8,640 nucleotides of DNA, taken from contig CAZOYN010000036.1 of assembly GCA_964584135.1 (NCBI GenBank), positions 1 to 8,640 of the forward strand, in the 5' to 3' direction. A program made the translations under genes and the position numbers. Of this stretch, positions 1 to 5,555 are shown piece after piece. Under the pieces are notes generated by a model. That model saw only the letters and a program-made list of their open reading frames with translations, made no database searches and was not told the DNA's origin. The first letter of the stretch is position 1. Every line of letters starts with the position of its first letter. The DNA is from CAZOYN01 sp964584135. GTDB lineage: Bacteria > Patescibacteriota > Saccharimonadia > Saccharimonadales > UBA4665.

Positions 1-9
1 GCCAAATAC

Positions 10-102
10 GGAGAGGTACCCAAGAGGCTGAAGGGGTCGGTTTGCTAAATCGATAGGGGGGAGCAATCCCCCGCGAGGGTTCGAATCCCTCCCTCTCCGC
101 CA
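10..102 (+). tRNA. tRNA-Ser (anticodon GCU)
   Basis: A full class II tRNA folds here. The acceptor stem GGAGAGG (10-16) pairs with CCTCTCC (92-98), followed by discriminator G99 and an encoded CCA at 100-102. The anticodon stem TCGGT/ATCGA closes the loop TTGCTAA (42-48), with anticodon GCT at 44-46, which reads AGC and AGU. The long variable arm around 54-74 (GGGGG/CCCCC) is the mark of a serine tRNA. The T arm is GAGGG-TTCGAAT-CCCTC. Its promoter would lie left of the window. The last 29 bases are identical to those of the second tRNA-Ser at 6974-7063. Confidence 0.97.
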
Positions 103-126
103 TATATTTTTGTTTAGGATCGATGG

Positions 127-132
127 TACAAT
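127..132 (+). promoter_or_regulatory. Candidate -10 box for the 140-658 gene
   Basis: TACAAT at 127-132 ends 7 bases before the ATG at 140, so transcription would begin at or next to the start codon and the mRNA would be leaderless. No convincing -35 box is seen at the usual distance (the 104-109 region is only AT-rich). Read-through from tRNA-Ser, whose 3' end is 37 bases upstream, is an alternative source of transcript. Confidence 0.5.
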
Positions 133-139
133 AACGCTA

Positions 140-658
140 ATGGCAGAGACAGATGTGGCGCAAGACACTACGCCAGCCCCGCAGGCTGACCAAACCGGCG
201 ACGGGGCTGCTACCTGGGCAGCCATGGAATTTATCGCCCACCAAAAAACAGCCGGGTGGTATGGCTTGCTCATGATTGCTGCCCTAGGCGCGGCTGGCCT
301 GATTTATATGCTAACGAGAGATATTATTTCATCGAGTGTTGTCATTGTGGGCGGGGTGGTGCTGGGCGTGTACGCTGCCCGTAAGCCCCGTGAAGTGCAG
401 TATCGCGTTGACAGTGGTGGCGTCACGGTCGGCTCTAAGTTCCATACCTACGAAGAGTTCCGTTCGTTTGCCATCGTGCCCGAGGGCGCAGCCCAGAGCA
501 TTATTTTTGCGCCGCTGCAGCGCTTTGCTCCGCTCACCACCATTTATTATCCGCCTGAGCATGAAAACAAGATTGTTGACATTCTCGCCGACCATCTGCC
601 ATTTACTGAGCACAACCACGACGCCGTCGACCGGCTCATGCGCCGTATTCACTTCTAA
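140..658 (+). CDS. Two-TM membrane protein with soluble C-terminal domain (hypothetical)
   Basis: This encodes a 172-residue protein of unknown function. The N-terminus (1-38) is polar and rich in Ala, Asp, Thr and Gln. Two adjacent membrane segments follow at about 41-58 and 63-80, separated by a short turn with TRD. A basic boundary (RKPRE, 81-85) then leads into a soluble domain of about 85 residues, predicted cytoplasmic. That domain is mostly short strands and ends in a helix (ENKIVDILADHLPF), a layout like small membrane-tethered PH-like domains; this comparison is by appearance only. I chose ATG 140 because TACAAT ends 7 bases upstream, whereas the in-frame TTG at 110 would lie upstream of that box. 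No Shine-Dalgarno is seen, as expected for a leaderless gene. The TAA stop is 4 bases before a terminator stem that belongs to the opposing small gene. Confidence 0.85.
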   Translation: MAETDVAQDTTPAPQADQTGDGAATWAAMEFIAHQKTAGWYGLLMIAALGAAGLIYMLTRDIISSSVVIVGGVVLGVYAARKPREVQYRVDSGGVTVGSKFHTYEEFRSFAIVPEGAAQSIIFAPLQRFAPLTTIYYPPEHENKIVDILADHLPFTEHNHDAVDRLMRRIHF

Positions 659-662
659 AGAA

Positions 663-688
663 AACCACCCGCTTGAGCGCGGGTGGTT
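663..688 (-). terminator. Rho-independent terminator of the small minus-strand gene
   Basis: AACCACCCGC (663-672) and GCGGGTGGTT (679-688) form a perfect 10-bp stem with a 6-base loop. Read on the minus strand the stem is followed by TTTTCTTT, a good U-tract. On the plus strand it is followed by GGCGGG, so termination should work mainly for the 42-residue gene at 711-839. The stem may still protect or slow the convergent transcript of the 140-658 gene. Confidence 0.85.
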
Positions 689-710
689 GGCGGGTCAACA
701 GGTTCAGAAA

Positions 711-839
711 CTAAGAGCGTCCGAGGCGCTCCTTGCGATATAGCTTGCGTTCCATCCGGGCAATGAAGTCACGCTTCCGAGAACGGTTATCCCACTTCTC
801 GAAATTATCCATGACTTGTTCTGCTTCTTCACCGGACAT
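711..839 (-). CDS. Small highly charged protein, 42 residues (hypothetical)
   Basis: The product begins MSGEEAEQVMDNFEKW and ends KERLGRS. It has an acidic first third and a very basic remainder (RSRKRDF, RMERKLYRKERLGR) and is probably one or two amphipathic helices. No membrane segment or known motif is seen, so the function is unknown. A ribosome-binding or nucleic-acid-binding role would fit the charge but is only a guess. Start choice: the Shine-Dalgarno AAAAGGAGG (854-846 on the minus strand) touches the first ATG (845) but lies 6 bases from the second ATG (839), so 839 is preferred. It has its own strong terminator at 663-688. A good ribosome site, ORF and terminator in the same direction make this a real gene despite its size. 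Confidence 0.8.
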   Translation of the reverse strand: MSGEEAEQVMDNFEKWDNRSRKRDFIARMERKLYRKERLGRS

Positions 840-863
840 AGCCATCCTCCTTTTATGTTTGTG

Positions 864-890
864 CCAACCATTATTGTGCTTATGGCTTGG
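864..890. repeat. Imperfect inverted repeat between divergent genes
   Basis: CCAACCAT (864-871) pairs with ATGGCTTGG (882-890) through eight base pairs with one bulged C, around a 10-base loop. It lies in the 5' region of the 42-residue gene, between it and the YihY-family gene. It could be a 5' UTR hairpin of the small gene or a protein-binding site. No decisive evidence for either. Confidence 0.4.
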
Positions 891-907
891 TAGGAGCTGT
901 AAAGATT

Positions 908-936
908 TTCACATAGTGGAAAAAGTGTGCTGTAAT
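908..936 (+). promoter_or_regulatory. Sigma-70-type promoter of the YihY-family gene
   Basis: The -35 box TTCACA (908-913, one mismatch to TTGACA) and the -10 box TGTAAT (931-936) are 17 bases apart. The -10 is preceded by TGC at 928-930 (extended -10). The start site falls near 943, giving a leader of about 6 bases before GTG 949. That leaves the GAGGA at 938-942 mostly outside the transcript. Confidence 0.7.
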
Positions 937-948
937 TGAGGATACGTC

Positions 949-1812
949 GTGAATATCATAGAAAAAACCATCCATACATTCGATAGCTTCCAGCGTCGGC
1001 ACCACGTGCCTGGTTTTGCCATCGCGGTGATTAAAAAATACAGTGACGACCAGGCCGGCCACCAAGCGGTGCTACTGACCTACTATGCCTTTTTGTCACT
1101 ATTTCCCCTTCTGCTTATTTTGACTACGCTGGCTGGATCGCTGGCTAGTCAGCCCCATTTACAGCAGACAATCATTACAGGCGTCACCAGTTACTTCCCG
1201 GTGCTTGGCGGCCAGTTATCAGACCACGTACATACTTTGCACAAGAACGGACTGGCGCTGATAGTCGGCTTTCTCTTCCTGATTTATGGTGCGCGGGGTA
1301 TTGCCGATGCCTTCCGCGGCGGAGTGAACACCATTTGGGGCGTCCCGCGCAACCAGCGCGATGGCTTCCCAAAGTCGTTCTTAAAGAGCTTGGCTTTATT
1401 GCTATTCGGCGGTGCCGGCTTCCTGGTGGCTTCCATCAGTGCCGGTTTGGCAAGCTCCGCCGGCCACGGCGCTGCTATCCGCCTGCTATCATTACTGATA
1501 AATGTTTTTATCTTGTTTTGGTTGTTCAGCTTCTTGATAAATATGAGCTTGCCGCGCCATGTTTCGCTCAAAGATACTGAAGTTGGGGCGCTGGCGGCTG
1601 CCATTGGCCTCGTGATCTTGCAGGCGGCGGGCAGCTACATCTTAGGGCGTACACTGAAAAACCTCGACGCCCTCTATAGCTACTTTGCACTGGCGCTCGG
1701 CCTACTGTTCTGGATATACCTGCAAGCTCAGGTGCTGTACTACGCCATGGAGATAGCAACTGTACGTGCCCAAACATTGTGGCCACGCAGTTTGACTGAT
1801 AAGGATATTTAG
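949..1812 (+). CDS. YihY/BrkB family inner-membrane protein
   Basis: This is a 287-residue polytopic membrane protein of the YihY/BrkB (formerly RNase BN) family. The family fits by length, by the conserved early segment AVLLTYYAFLSLFPLLLI (40-57), by the loop FLIYGARGIADAFRGGVNTIWG (110-131), and by the late YSYFALALGLLFWIYLQAQVLYYAMEI region (243-269). About six membrane segments are seen near 40-64, 101-117, 147-168, 177-198, 211-230 and 241-265. The old ribonuclease BN name is known to be a misassignment, and transport roles proposed for relatives are unsettled, so no substrate is claimed. The start is GTG 949, 12 bases after the -10 box. It is divergent from the 42-residue gene and followed by a structured intergenic region with a terminator. 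Confidence 0.92.
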   Translation: MNIIEKTIHTFDSFQRRHHVPGFAIAVIKKYSDDQAGHQAVLLTYYAFLSLFPLLLILTTLAGSLASQPHLQQTIITGVTSYFPVLGGQLSDHVHTLHKNGLALIVGFLFLIYGARGIADAFRGGVNTIWGVPRNQRDGFPKSFLKSLALLLFGGAGFLVASISAGLASSAGHGAAIRLLSLLINVFILFWLFSFLINMSLPRHVSLKDTEVGALAAAIGLVILQAAGSYILGRTLKNLDALYSYFALALGLLFWIYLQAQVLYYAMEIATVRAQTLWPRSLTDKDI

Positions 1813-1817
1813 ACGAC

Positions 1818-1959
1818 TAAATACCTTCGCCACCAGGCTTCTGCCTGGATCGCTTTGGTGTGGGTGACTCGCTTCCCTCCCATAACCTACTCCTCCCGTC
1901 TACATAGGTTACTACTTGCAGCATACGGCCAACAGCTGAGACTTAGCTGTTAATTTTCT
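1818..1959 (+). ncRNA. Candidate small RNA or structured 3' UTR with C-rich loops
   Basis: The gap after the YihY-family gene holds a string of hairpins on the plus strand. These are CCAGGC-TTCT-GCCTGG (1833-1848), a 7-bp stem TAACCTA/TAGGTTA (1883-1889 with 1905-1911) around a 15-base loop, and a final stem with a T-rich tail (1931-1959). The unpaired parts carry TTCCCTCCC (1873-1881) and, in the loop, CTCCTCCC (1890-1897), both complementary to purine-rich Shine-Dalgarno sequences. A possible promoter (TTGACT 1792-1797, TAAATA 1818-1823) has a 20-base spacer, which is poor, so this may instead be the 3' end of the YihY transcript. I do not recognise a known RNA family. The 5' end is a guess. 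Read in reverse, the stems persist but no T-tract follows. Confidence 0.35.
1931..1959 (+). terminator. Terminator after the YihY-family gene
   Basis: AACAGCT (1931-1937) and AGCTGTT (1945-1951) form a 7-bp stem with a 7-base loop, followed by AATTTTCTT. The T-tract is interrupted, so strength is moderate. The opposite strand has no T-run after the stem, which sets the direction as plus. Confidence 0.65.
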
Positions 1960-2049
1960 TACAACGGCCACGGTCAGTAAGAATTATGACTGTAAGCTAT
2001 CGTCTGGGCGGTTATCATACTATCTATTAAGTGGATGGGAAGGACTTCT

Positions 2050-2166
2050 ATGAACCTGGAAGCGTATTTTGATCGTTTGCAAAAATTAGCTAATCCCGAC
2101 AAGCGGCGCAAGCCAGTAATTAAAAAACCAGAGAGTACAGGGCCGCCACCCCTGCCACGCCCATAA
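2050..2166 (+). CDS. Possible small ORF, 38 residues, overlapping the NRAMP gene end
   Basis: The ORF starts MNLEAYFDRLQKLANPDKRR and ends in a Pro-rich tail (GPPPLPRP). A good ribosome site, GGGAAGGA (2037-2044), lies 5 bases before the ATG. The first half would make an amphipathic helix followed by a basic stretch. TACTAT at 2018-2023 is a possible -10 box, without a clear -35. The last 47 bases overlap the convergent NRAMP-family gene, so the Pro-rich tail is read through that gene's antisense strand, which lowers confidence. It could be a real small protein, a decayed gene end, or chance. Confidence 0.4.
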   Translation: MNLEAYFDRLQKLANPDKRRKPVIKKPESTGPPPLPRP

Positions 2167-3487
2167 GCACGGTGATTGCCCAGCCGAATACGGTCGTAGA
2201 GGTCTTGTTGACCCACTTCCCCATAACCCGCTTATTGCTGCTAATAAGCACTATTAGTGCCAGCACCAGCGGTGCCACAATACCGTTGGCCACCGCGGAG
2301 TAGATCAGGGCCTTTATGGGGTCAAGCCCAATAAAGTTCAGCCCCAAGCCAATCAGCATGGCAATAATGATCACCCCATAAAAAGCATGCGCCTGGCGCA
2401 GGTTGCGGTACAGGCCTTCTTCCCAGCGGAAGCTCTCGGCCGCGGCGTAAGAAGCCGAACCGGCCAAAACCGGGATGGCTAACAGCCCGGTGCCAATAAT
2501 GCCGAGGGCAAATAACAGGTAGGTTTGGTTGCCGGCAAAGGGCCGCAGGGCTTCGGCCGCCTGCGAGGCCGTGGCAATATGGGTGACGCCATGGGTAAAC
2601 AATAAGGCACCACAAGTGGCAATAATAAAGAACATCACCACGTTGGACAGGAACATGCCCGACCAAACGTCAATCCGCATGCTTTTCACTGCTTCTGGCG
2701 TGGTGCCTTGGCGCAGGGCCACCGTGGTCTTACCCTGCAAGATTTGCTCCTCCACCTCTTGCGAAGTCTGCCAAAAGAATAGGTAGGGCGAAATCGTGGT
2801 ACCCAGGATAGCACAGATCAGCAGCAGCTGGTCCTTGCTAAAGGTTATATGAGGCACCACGGCGTGCCGCAGCACGGTACTCCAGTTTAAATGGGCCAGA
2901 ATAGCTGAGCCAATGTAAGCGAACAGGATCAGCGCTAGCCACTTCAGGTAGCGGGCATACCGGGCATAGGGCGTAAAAATCTGCAAGCCAAAACTAACGA
3001 GCGTAAAGCTTAAGACCAGCCAGCCGAAGCTCCAGCTGGGGTGTAATAGCTGCACGCCTTTAGCCATGGCGCCTAGGTCGGCGCCGATGTTGAAGGCGTT
3101 AGCGGCAAATAATAAGAGGGCAGACAGGTAAATAATCCGCCGCGAAAAGTGCAGCCGGATATTGCCAGCTAGACCGCGACCGGTCACCAGTCCGATGCGG
3201 GCGCACATCTCTTGTACGATGGCCATTAAGGGGTAAGTAAAGGCCGCCAGCCATAACAGTCCAAAGCCGTACTGGGCCCCCGTTTGCGAATAGGTGGCAA
3301 TGCCGGATGGGTCATCATCTGAGGCTCCAGTGGTCAGGCCCGGCCCCAGCATGTGCCAGTAATCCTTACCTCTTTTAACCACGTCTACCGGTGGTAGGTT
3401 GTGGCTGAGCTGCTCGCTGATCTGGATGGTCTCGTCAAGCAATTGGGCTGGGAGTTCGACGCTTTTTTTGAAGTAATCTTTTTTCAT
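2120..3487 (-). CDS. NRAMP-family divalent metal transporter, non-canonical metal site
   Basis: This is an SLC11/NRAMP-type proton-coupled metal transporter of the inner membrane, 455 residues from ATG 3487, with about eleven membrane segments. Residue numbers below count from the in-frame GTG at 3514, nine residues longer. TM1 carries GASDDDPSGIATYS (63-76): the family's Asp-Pro-Gly-Asn motif is here D68-P69-S70-G71, so the metal-binding Asp is kept and the Asn is not. TM6 carries GTTISPYLF (238-246) where the usual motif is Met-Pro-His, so the metal-binding Met is Ser242 and the His is Tyr244. Loss of that Met is known from the magnesium-transporting NRAMP branch and other divergent clades, so manganese or iron should not be assumed. 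I preferred ATG 3487 because GTG 3514 lies inside or before the promoter -10 region. No strong Shine-Dalgarno is seen. It is convergent with the 38-residue ORF. Confidence 0.93.
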   Translation of the reverse strand: MKKDYFKKSVELPAQLLDETIQISEQLSHNLPPVDVVKRGKDYWHMLGPGLTTGASDDDPSGIATYSQTGAQYGFGLLWLAAFTYPLMAIVQEMCARIGLVTGRGLAGNIRLHFSRRIIYLSALLLFAANAFNIGADLGAMAKGVQLLHPSWSFGWLVLSFTLVSFGLQIFTPYARYARYLKWLALILFAYIGSAILAHLNWSTVLRHAVVPHITFSKDQLLLICAILGTTISPYLFFWQTSQEVEEQILQGKTTVALRQGTTPEAVKSMRIDVWSGMFLSNVVMFFIIATCGALLFTHGVTHIATASQAAEALRPFAGNQTYLLFALGIIGTGLLAIPVLAGSASYAAAESFRWEEGLYRNLRQAHAFYGVIIIAMLIGLGLNFIGLDPIKALIYSAVANGIVAPLVLALIVLISSNKRVMGKWVNKTSTTVFGWAITVLMGVAGVAALYSLVF

Positions 3488-3515
3488 TTTGTTCGGGATA
3501 CTCGCTCGCTTCACT

Positions 3516-3545
3516 ATACAACATAATCCGCTTGTGTGTAATCAA
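3516..3545 (-). promoter_or_regulatory. Promoter of the NRAMP-family gene
   Basis: On the minus strand, TTGATT (3545-3540) and TTGTAT (3521-3516) are 18 bases apart; an overlapping TATAGT (3518-3513) is an alternative -10. The start site would fall near 3506-3509, giving a leader of about 20 bases to ATG 3487. The -35 overlaps the TGA stop of the upstream EEP-fold gene, showing tight packing. Confidence 0.55.
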
Positions 3546-4309
3546 CCCCCTACTAGTTGCAAAGTAGCAATTAATGGCAGATGGTCAGAGACATCAAGAT
3601 CGGGGCAATCTTTAGCGACTACCTTAATATCGTTACTCACAAATATCATATCGACTGCAGCACTGGCATAGCCCGGGTTGTCTTTTCGGCGCATATTAAA
3701 AGTTGTAGGTAGCGTGTTGCCAAATACGCTCTTTAGCTGTTTTTCGATGTTTAAGATTGCCGGGTTGGTAGGTTTTACATTTGTATCGCCAGCGAGGATA
3801 ACCTTTTGTTTGCCGGTCACCGATTTAACAATGACCTTACTCATATTTTTTCTAGCTTCAGTAAAGTCCTCACCATTTAAATCCCATACGCCATGAAAGT
3901 TGAATACATGCACCTTACCGGCAGAGGTATCGAGCAAAACACCCTGCAAGTTACGGGAAATTGTTGGAAAGTTTTCTGGTAATCCCACGTAATTTTCGTC
4001 TAAAGGGCGGTCGAAAAAAATAGTTTGGCTTTCAATAATCGGGAACTTAGAAAATATTGCGTTTCCTTGGGGAATTCTGCCCTCTTGCCGGTTGTCGATA
4101 AATTCAGGCGCATAGTCATGGGCAAGATAACCTAGTTGCTTCCTCAAGATGCTGAGGCTACGGAACTTCTTAGGCAAAGTGGGCTCTCTGCCGTCATAAA
4201 CTTCTTGCAACATGACTACATCGGCATCTGCCTGTTTGATAAAGCTGAGCGCTGCTTCAAAAAGTTCACCGCCATTCCACAAATTCAGTACAAGTACCTT
4301 CAGCTCCAT
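3542..4309 (-). CDS. Endonuclease/exonuclease/phosphatase (EEP) family protein
   Basis: This is a 255-residue single-domain protein of the EEP fold, metal-dependent enzymes that cut phosphodiester or phosphate-ester bonds (AP endonucleases, DNase I-like nucleases, sphingomyelinases, phosphatases). The ordered motifs are complete: N9 in LVLNLWN, metal ligand E36 in MLQEVYD, GNAIFSKFPI (82-91), catalytic H139 in NFHGVWD, D175 and N177 in LAGDTNVKP, D220 in AVDMIFVS, and the terminal D242-H243 pair in VSDHLPL. It should therefore be active. No signal peptide or membrane segment is seen, so it is probably cytosolic. The loop PTISRNLQGVLLD is typical of EEP proteins other than classical AP endonucleases. 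The substrate cannot be told from sequence. The ATG is 11 bases after a TATAAT box, and the leader is too short to carry a Shine-Dalgarno. Confidence 0.92.
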   Translation of the reverse strand: MELKVLVLNLWNGGELFEAALSFIKQADADVVMLQEVYDGREPTLPKKFRSLSILRKQLGYLAHDYAPEFIDNRQEGRIPQGNAIFSKFPIIESQTIFFDRPLDENYVGLPENFPTISRNLQGVLLDTSAGKVHVFNFHGVWDLNGEDFTEARKNMSKVIVKSVTGKQKVILAGDTNVKPTNPAILNIEKQLKSVFGNTLPTTFNMRRKDNPGYASAAVDMIFVSNDIKVVAKDCPDLDVSDHLPLIATLQLVGG

Positions 4310-4320
4310 GCACCCACTAT

Positions 4321-4326
4321 ATTATA
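4321..4326 (-). promoter_or_regulatory. -10 box of the EEP-fold gene
   Basis: A consensus TATAAT (4326-4321, minus strand) lies 11 bases before the ATG at 4309 and directly after the stop codon of the upstream gene. A leader of about 4-5 bases is implied. The -35 region (around 4344-4349) is not recognisable and falls in the 3' coding end of the upstream gene. Co-transcription with that gene is also possible. Confidence 0.55.
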
Positions 4327-4328
4327 AA

Positions 4329-5228
4329 TTAGGCGGCGCGGAGCTGCTTTATGGTCGCCATAGCGCCTTTAATCAAAGCTTCTGACGTAGCGGCTTTAGG
4401 CGGTTCGATTGTCTTGCGCCCCAGAATTGCTTCTAGCCTATCAATACGAGGGTACAAAGTTGTAGATGGGGCCAAGCGTATACTTTGCCCTTCGACTTTA
4501 TCCTCACTGAGCTTCTCCATAAGAGCTGCCCGTTCTTCCACTAGTTGAGCTGCGGCATCTGGGCTGAGGCCTTTATAGTATCGAAAGCCATCAAATGTAT
4601 TAAGACCAGGCACTTCCTCGGGGCCTTTATAGTGCACTGATACAGCTACCCCTTTGCCTCGGAAGCCCGCGTGGTGCACCTCGGTGCTATCAAAGCGCTG
4701 CGAACCAAGTGGCGCAACATGTGTTACCGAGCGACTCAGTATGAGCCCGGTCCCAAGGTTAGAAGGTATATACACCGGCCGCTGGCCATCTCCCAGATCA
4801 CCGATGTTCATTGCTACAACTGCCCGTTCTTCTACAGGCAGCCCTTTTAGACGTGAGGCTTCATCGGGTATCACAGCGTAGCGTGTCAGAATTTGGTGTG
4901 TGCCTTCTGGCGCGTACCATGAACTACATGCGTCACGTGCGTGGGCATGTGGTTCTTCATCGCCAGGATAATCTTCGTGATAAAAGTTTAACTGCAGGCT
5001 TGCCCGATGGGTTAGGTCATGCTTTCTTTTATCTATGGCTACTAACAAGCCATGAAACCCCGGAGGGTACCACTGCATAGCACCGACTGCGCTTTCAAAC
5101 CGTTCGTCATTATTTATTACCCAGTCAAGATAATCTGACAATATTCCAGGATCCGGCTTATCTTTTAATTCCCAGAGATCAGGATAGCCCATGTGAGTGG
5201 TTGATGTATCGCTGGAGTGGCTACTCAT
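4329..5228 (-). CDS. Unrecognised histidine-rich protein, possibly cupin-like
   Basis: This 299-residue soluble protein is not one I recognise. A polar tail (1-12) precedes a central region of about 75-200 with many short strands. It holds a His-X-His pair (H94, H96 in EEPHAHARDAC), a Trp-Tyr-x-Pro-Glu-Gly-Thr-His segment (104-111), and a later H185-H186 plus H199 (TEVHHAGF...SVHYKGPE). This spacing is reminiscent of the two metal-binding motifs of cupin beta-barrels such as cysteine dioxygenase-like proteins; that is an inference from pattern, not a match. The C-terminal third (223-299) is helical with coiled-coil character (AAQLVEERAALMEKLSED, RLEAILG). A consensus promoter ends 7 bases before the ATG, fixing the start and implying a leaderless mRNA. 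The gene is divergent from the toxin-antitoxin operon. Confidence 0.8.
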   Translation of the reverse strand: MSSHSSDTSTTHMGYPDLWELKDKPDPGILSDYLDWVINNDERFESAVGAMQWYPPGFHGLLVAIDKRKHDLTHRASLQLNFYHEDYPGDEEPHAHARDACSSWYAPEGTHQILTRYAVIPDEASRLKGLPVEERAVVAMNIGDLGDGQRPVYIPSNLGTGLILSRSVTHVAPLGSQRFDSTEVHHAGFRGKGVAVSVHYKGPEEVPGLNTFDGFRYYKGLSPDAAAQLVEERAALMEKLSEDKVEGQSIRLAPSTTLYPRIDRLEAILGRKTIEPPKAATSEALIKGAMATIKQLRAA

Positions 5229-5235
5229 CGCATAG

Positions 5236-5264
5236 ATTATGCATCATTCTTATGTATTTGTCAA
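5236..5264 (-). promoter_or_regulatory. Strong promoter of the histidine-rich protein gene, leaderless
   Basis: On the minus strand TTGACA (5264-5259, perfect -35) and CATAAT (5241-5236) are 17 bases apart. Seven bases then separate the -10 from ATG 5228, so transcription should start on or next to the ATG. An ATGCATCA element (5239-5246) overlaps the -10 box, and another ATGCAT lies just upstream of the -35. Confidence 0.85.
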
Positions 5265-5291
5265 TTAATGCATATTGATGCATTGATGCGT
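5239..5291. promoter_or_regulatory. ATGCAT operator-like repeats between divergent promoters
   Basis: The self-complementary hexamer ATGCAT occurs at 5239-5244, 5268-5273 and 5278-5283, with a variant ATGCGT at 5286-5291. The last two are part of an 8-bp tandem repeat, TGATGCAT then TGATGCGT (5276-5291). A longer inverted repeat GCATAT/ATATGC spans 5270-5297. The copies cover the -10 of the minus-strand promoter and the -35 and spacer of the toxin-antitoxin promoter. Short repeats spaced 8-10 bp apart are what ribbon-helix-helix antitoxins bind, so autoregulation, and possibly control of the divergent gene, is inferred. Confidence 0.6.
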
Positions 5292-5303
5292 ATATGCTAA
5301 ACT
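5275..5303 (+). promoter_or_regulatory. Promoter of the toxin-antitoxin operon
   Basis: The -35 box TTGATG (5275-5280) and the -10 box TAAACT (5298-5303) are 17 bases apart. TGC at 5295-5297 makes it an extended -10. Transcription should start near 5310, giving a leader of about 25 bases that contains the ribosome site AAGGAAGGGG (5320-5329). Confidence 0.75.
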
Positions 5304-5334
5304 ATGCTTGAATCTATCTAAGGAAGGGGCAACT

Positions 5335-5553
5335 GTGCGTACAACTATTACACTGAATGACAAACTCTATCGGGCACTCAAACTTCGTGCCGCCGAGAGT
5401 AACGAGAGCATTTCTGCTATCGTGGAAGATGCCGTGAAGTATCAAATGCTTGAGGACCTAGAAGACATTGAGGAAGCAAAAAGACGTGAGAATGAGCCTA
5501 CGCACTCATTCGATGAACTTGTGGCTGAGTTCAAAAAAGAAGGCCTACTCTAA
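5335..5553 (+). CDS. Ribbon-helix-helix antitoxin
   Basis: This is a 72-residue antitoxin of a type II toxin-antitoxin pair. The N-terminus RTTITLNDKLYRALKLRAAE is a ribbon-helix-helix fold: strand TTITL, helix A (NDKLYRALKLRAAES), a turn with NES, and helix B (ISAIVEDAVKYQMLED). Dimers of this fold bind DNA through the paired strands. The acidic C-terminal part (DLEDIEEAKRRENE...FDELVAEFKKEGLL) is the toxin-binding arm that shields the toxin. The start is GTG 5335, set 5 bases after the purine-rich AAGGAAGGGG; an upstream in-frame TTG at 5308 lies at the predicted transcription start and is rejected. The toxin gene follows after 2 bases. The dimer probably represses its own promoter through the ATGCAT repeats. 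Confidence 0.9.
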   Translation: MRTTITLNDKLYRALKLRAAESNESISAIVEDAVKYQMLEDLEDIEEAKRRENEPTHSFDELVAEFKKEGLL

Positions 5554-5555
5554 AA

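Noticed and set aside
329..652. Minus-strand 107-residue ORF inside the 140-658 gene
   Set aside because: It is a shadow of the plus-strand membrane protein: no ribosome site or family features, and it lies entirely within a better-supported gene.
1284..1604. Minus-strand ORF inside the YihY-family gene
   Set aside because: It is an antisense shadow. The plus-strand reading gives clear family motifs and membrane segments.
2093..2125. Possible NRAMP terminator from TTAGCTAA and GGCGCAAGCC repeats
   Set aside because: The palindromes have no loop or only a 3-bp stem, and they lie inside the opposing small ORF. They are too weak to call.
3485..3514. GTG 3514 as start of the NRAMP-family gene
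   Set aside because: It overlaps the TATAGT/TTGTAT -10 region, so the predicted transcript begins downstream of it. ATG 3487 lies about 20 bases after the predicted start site.
5308..5334. TTG 5308 as antitoxin start
   Set aside because: It lies at the predicted transcription start and has no ribosome site. GTG 5335 follows AAGGAAGGGG and begins exactly at the conserved ribbon-helix-helix strand.
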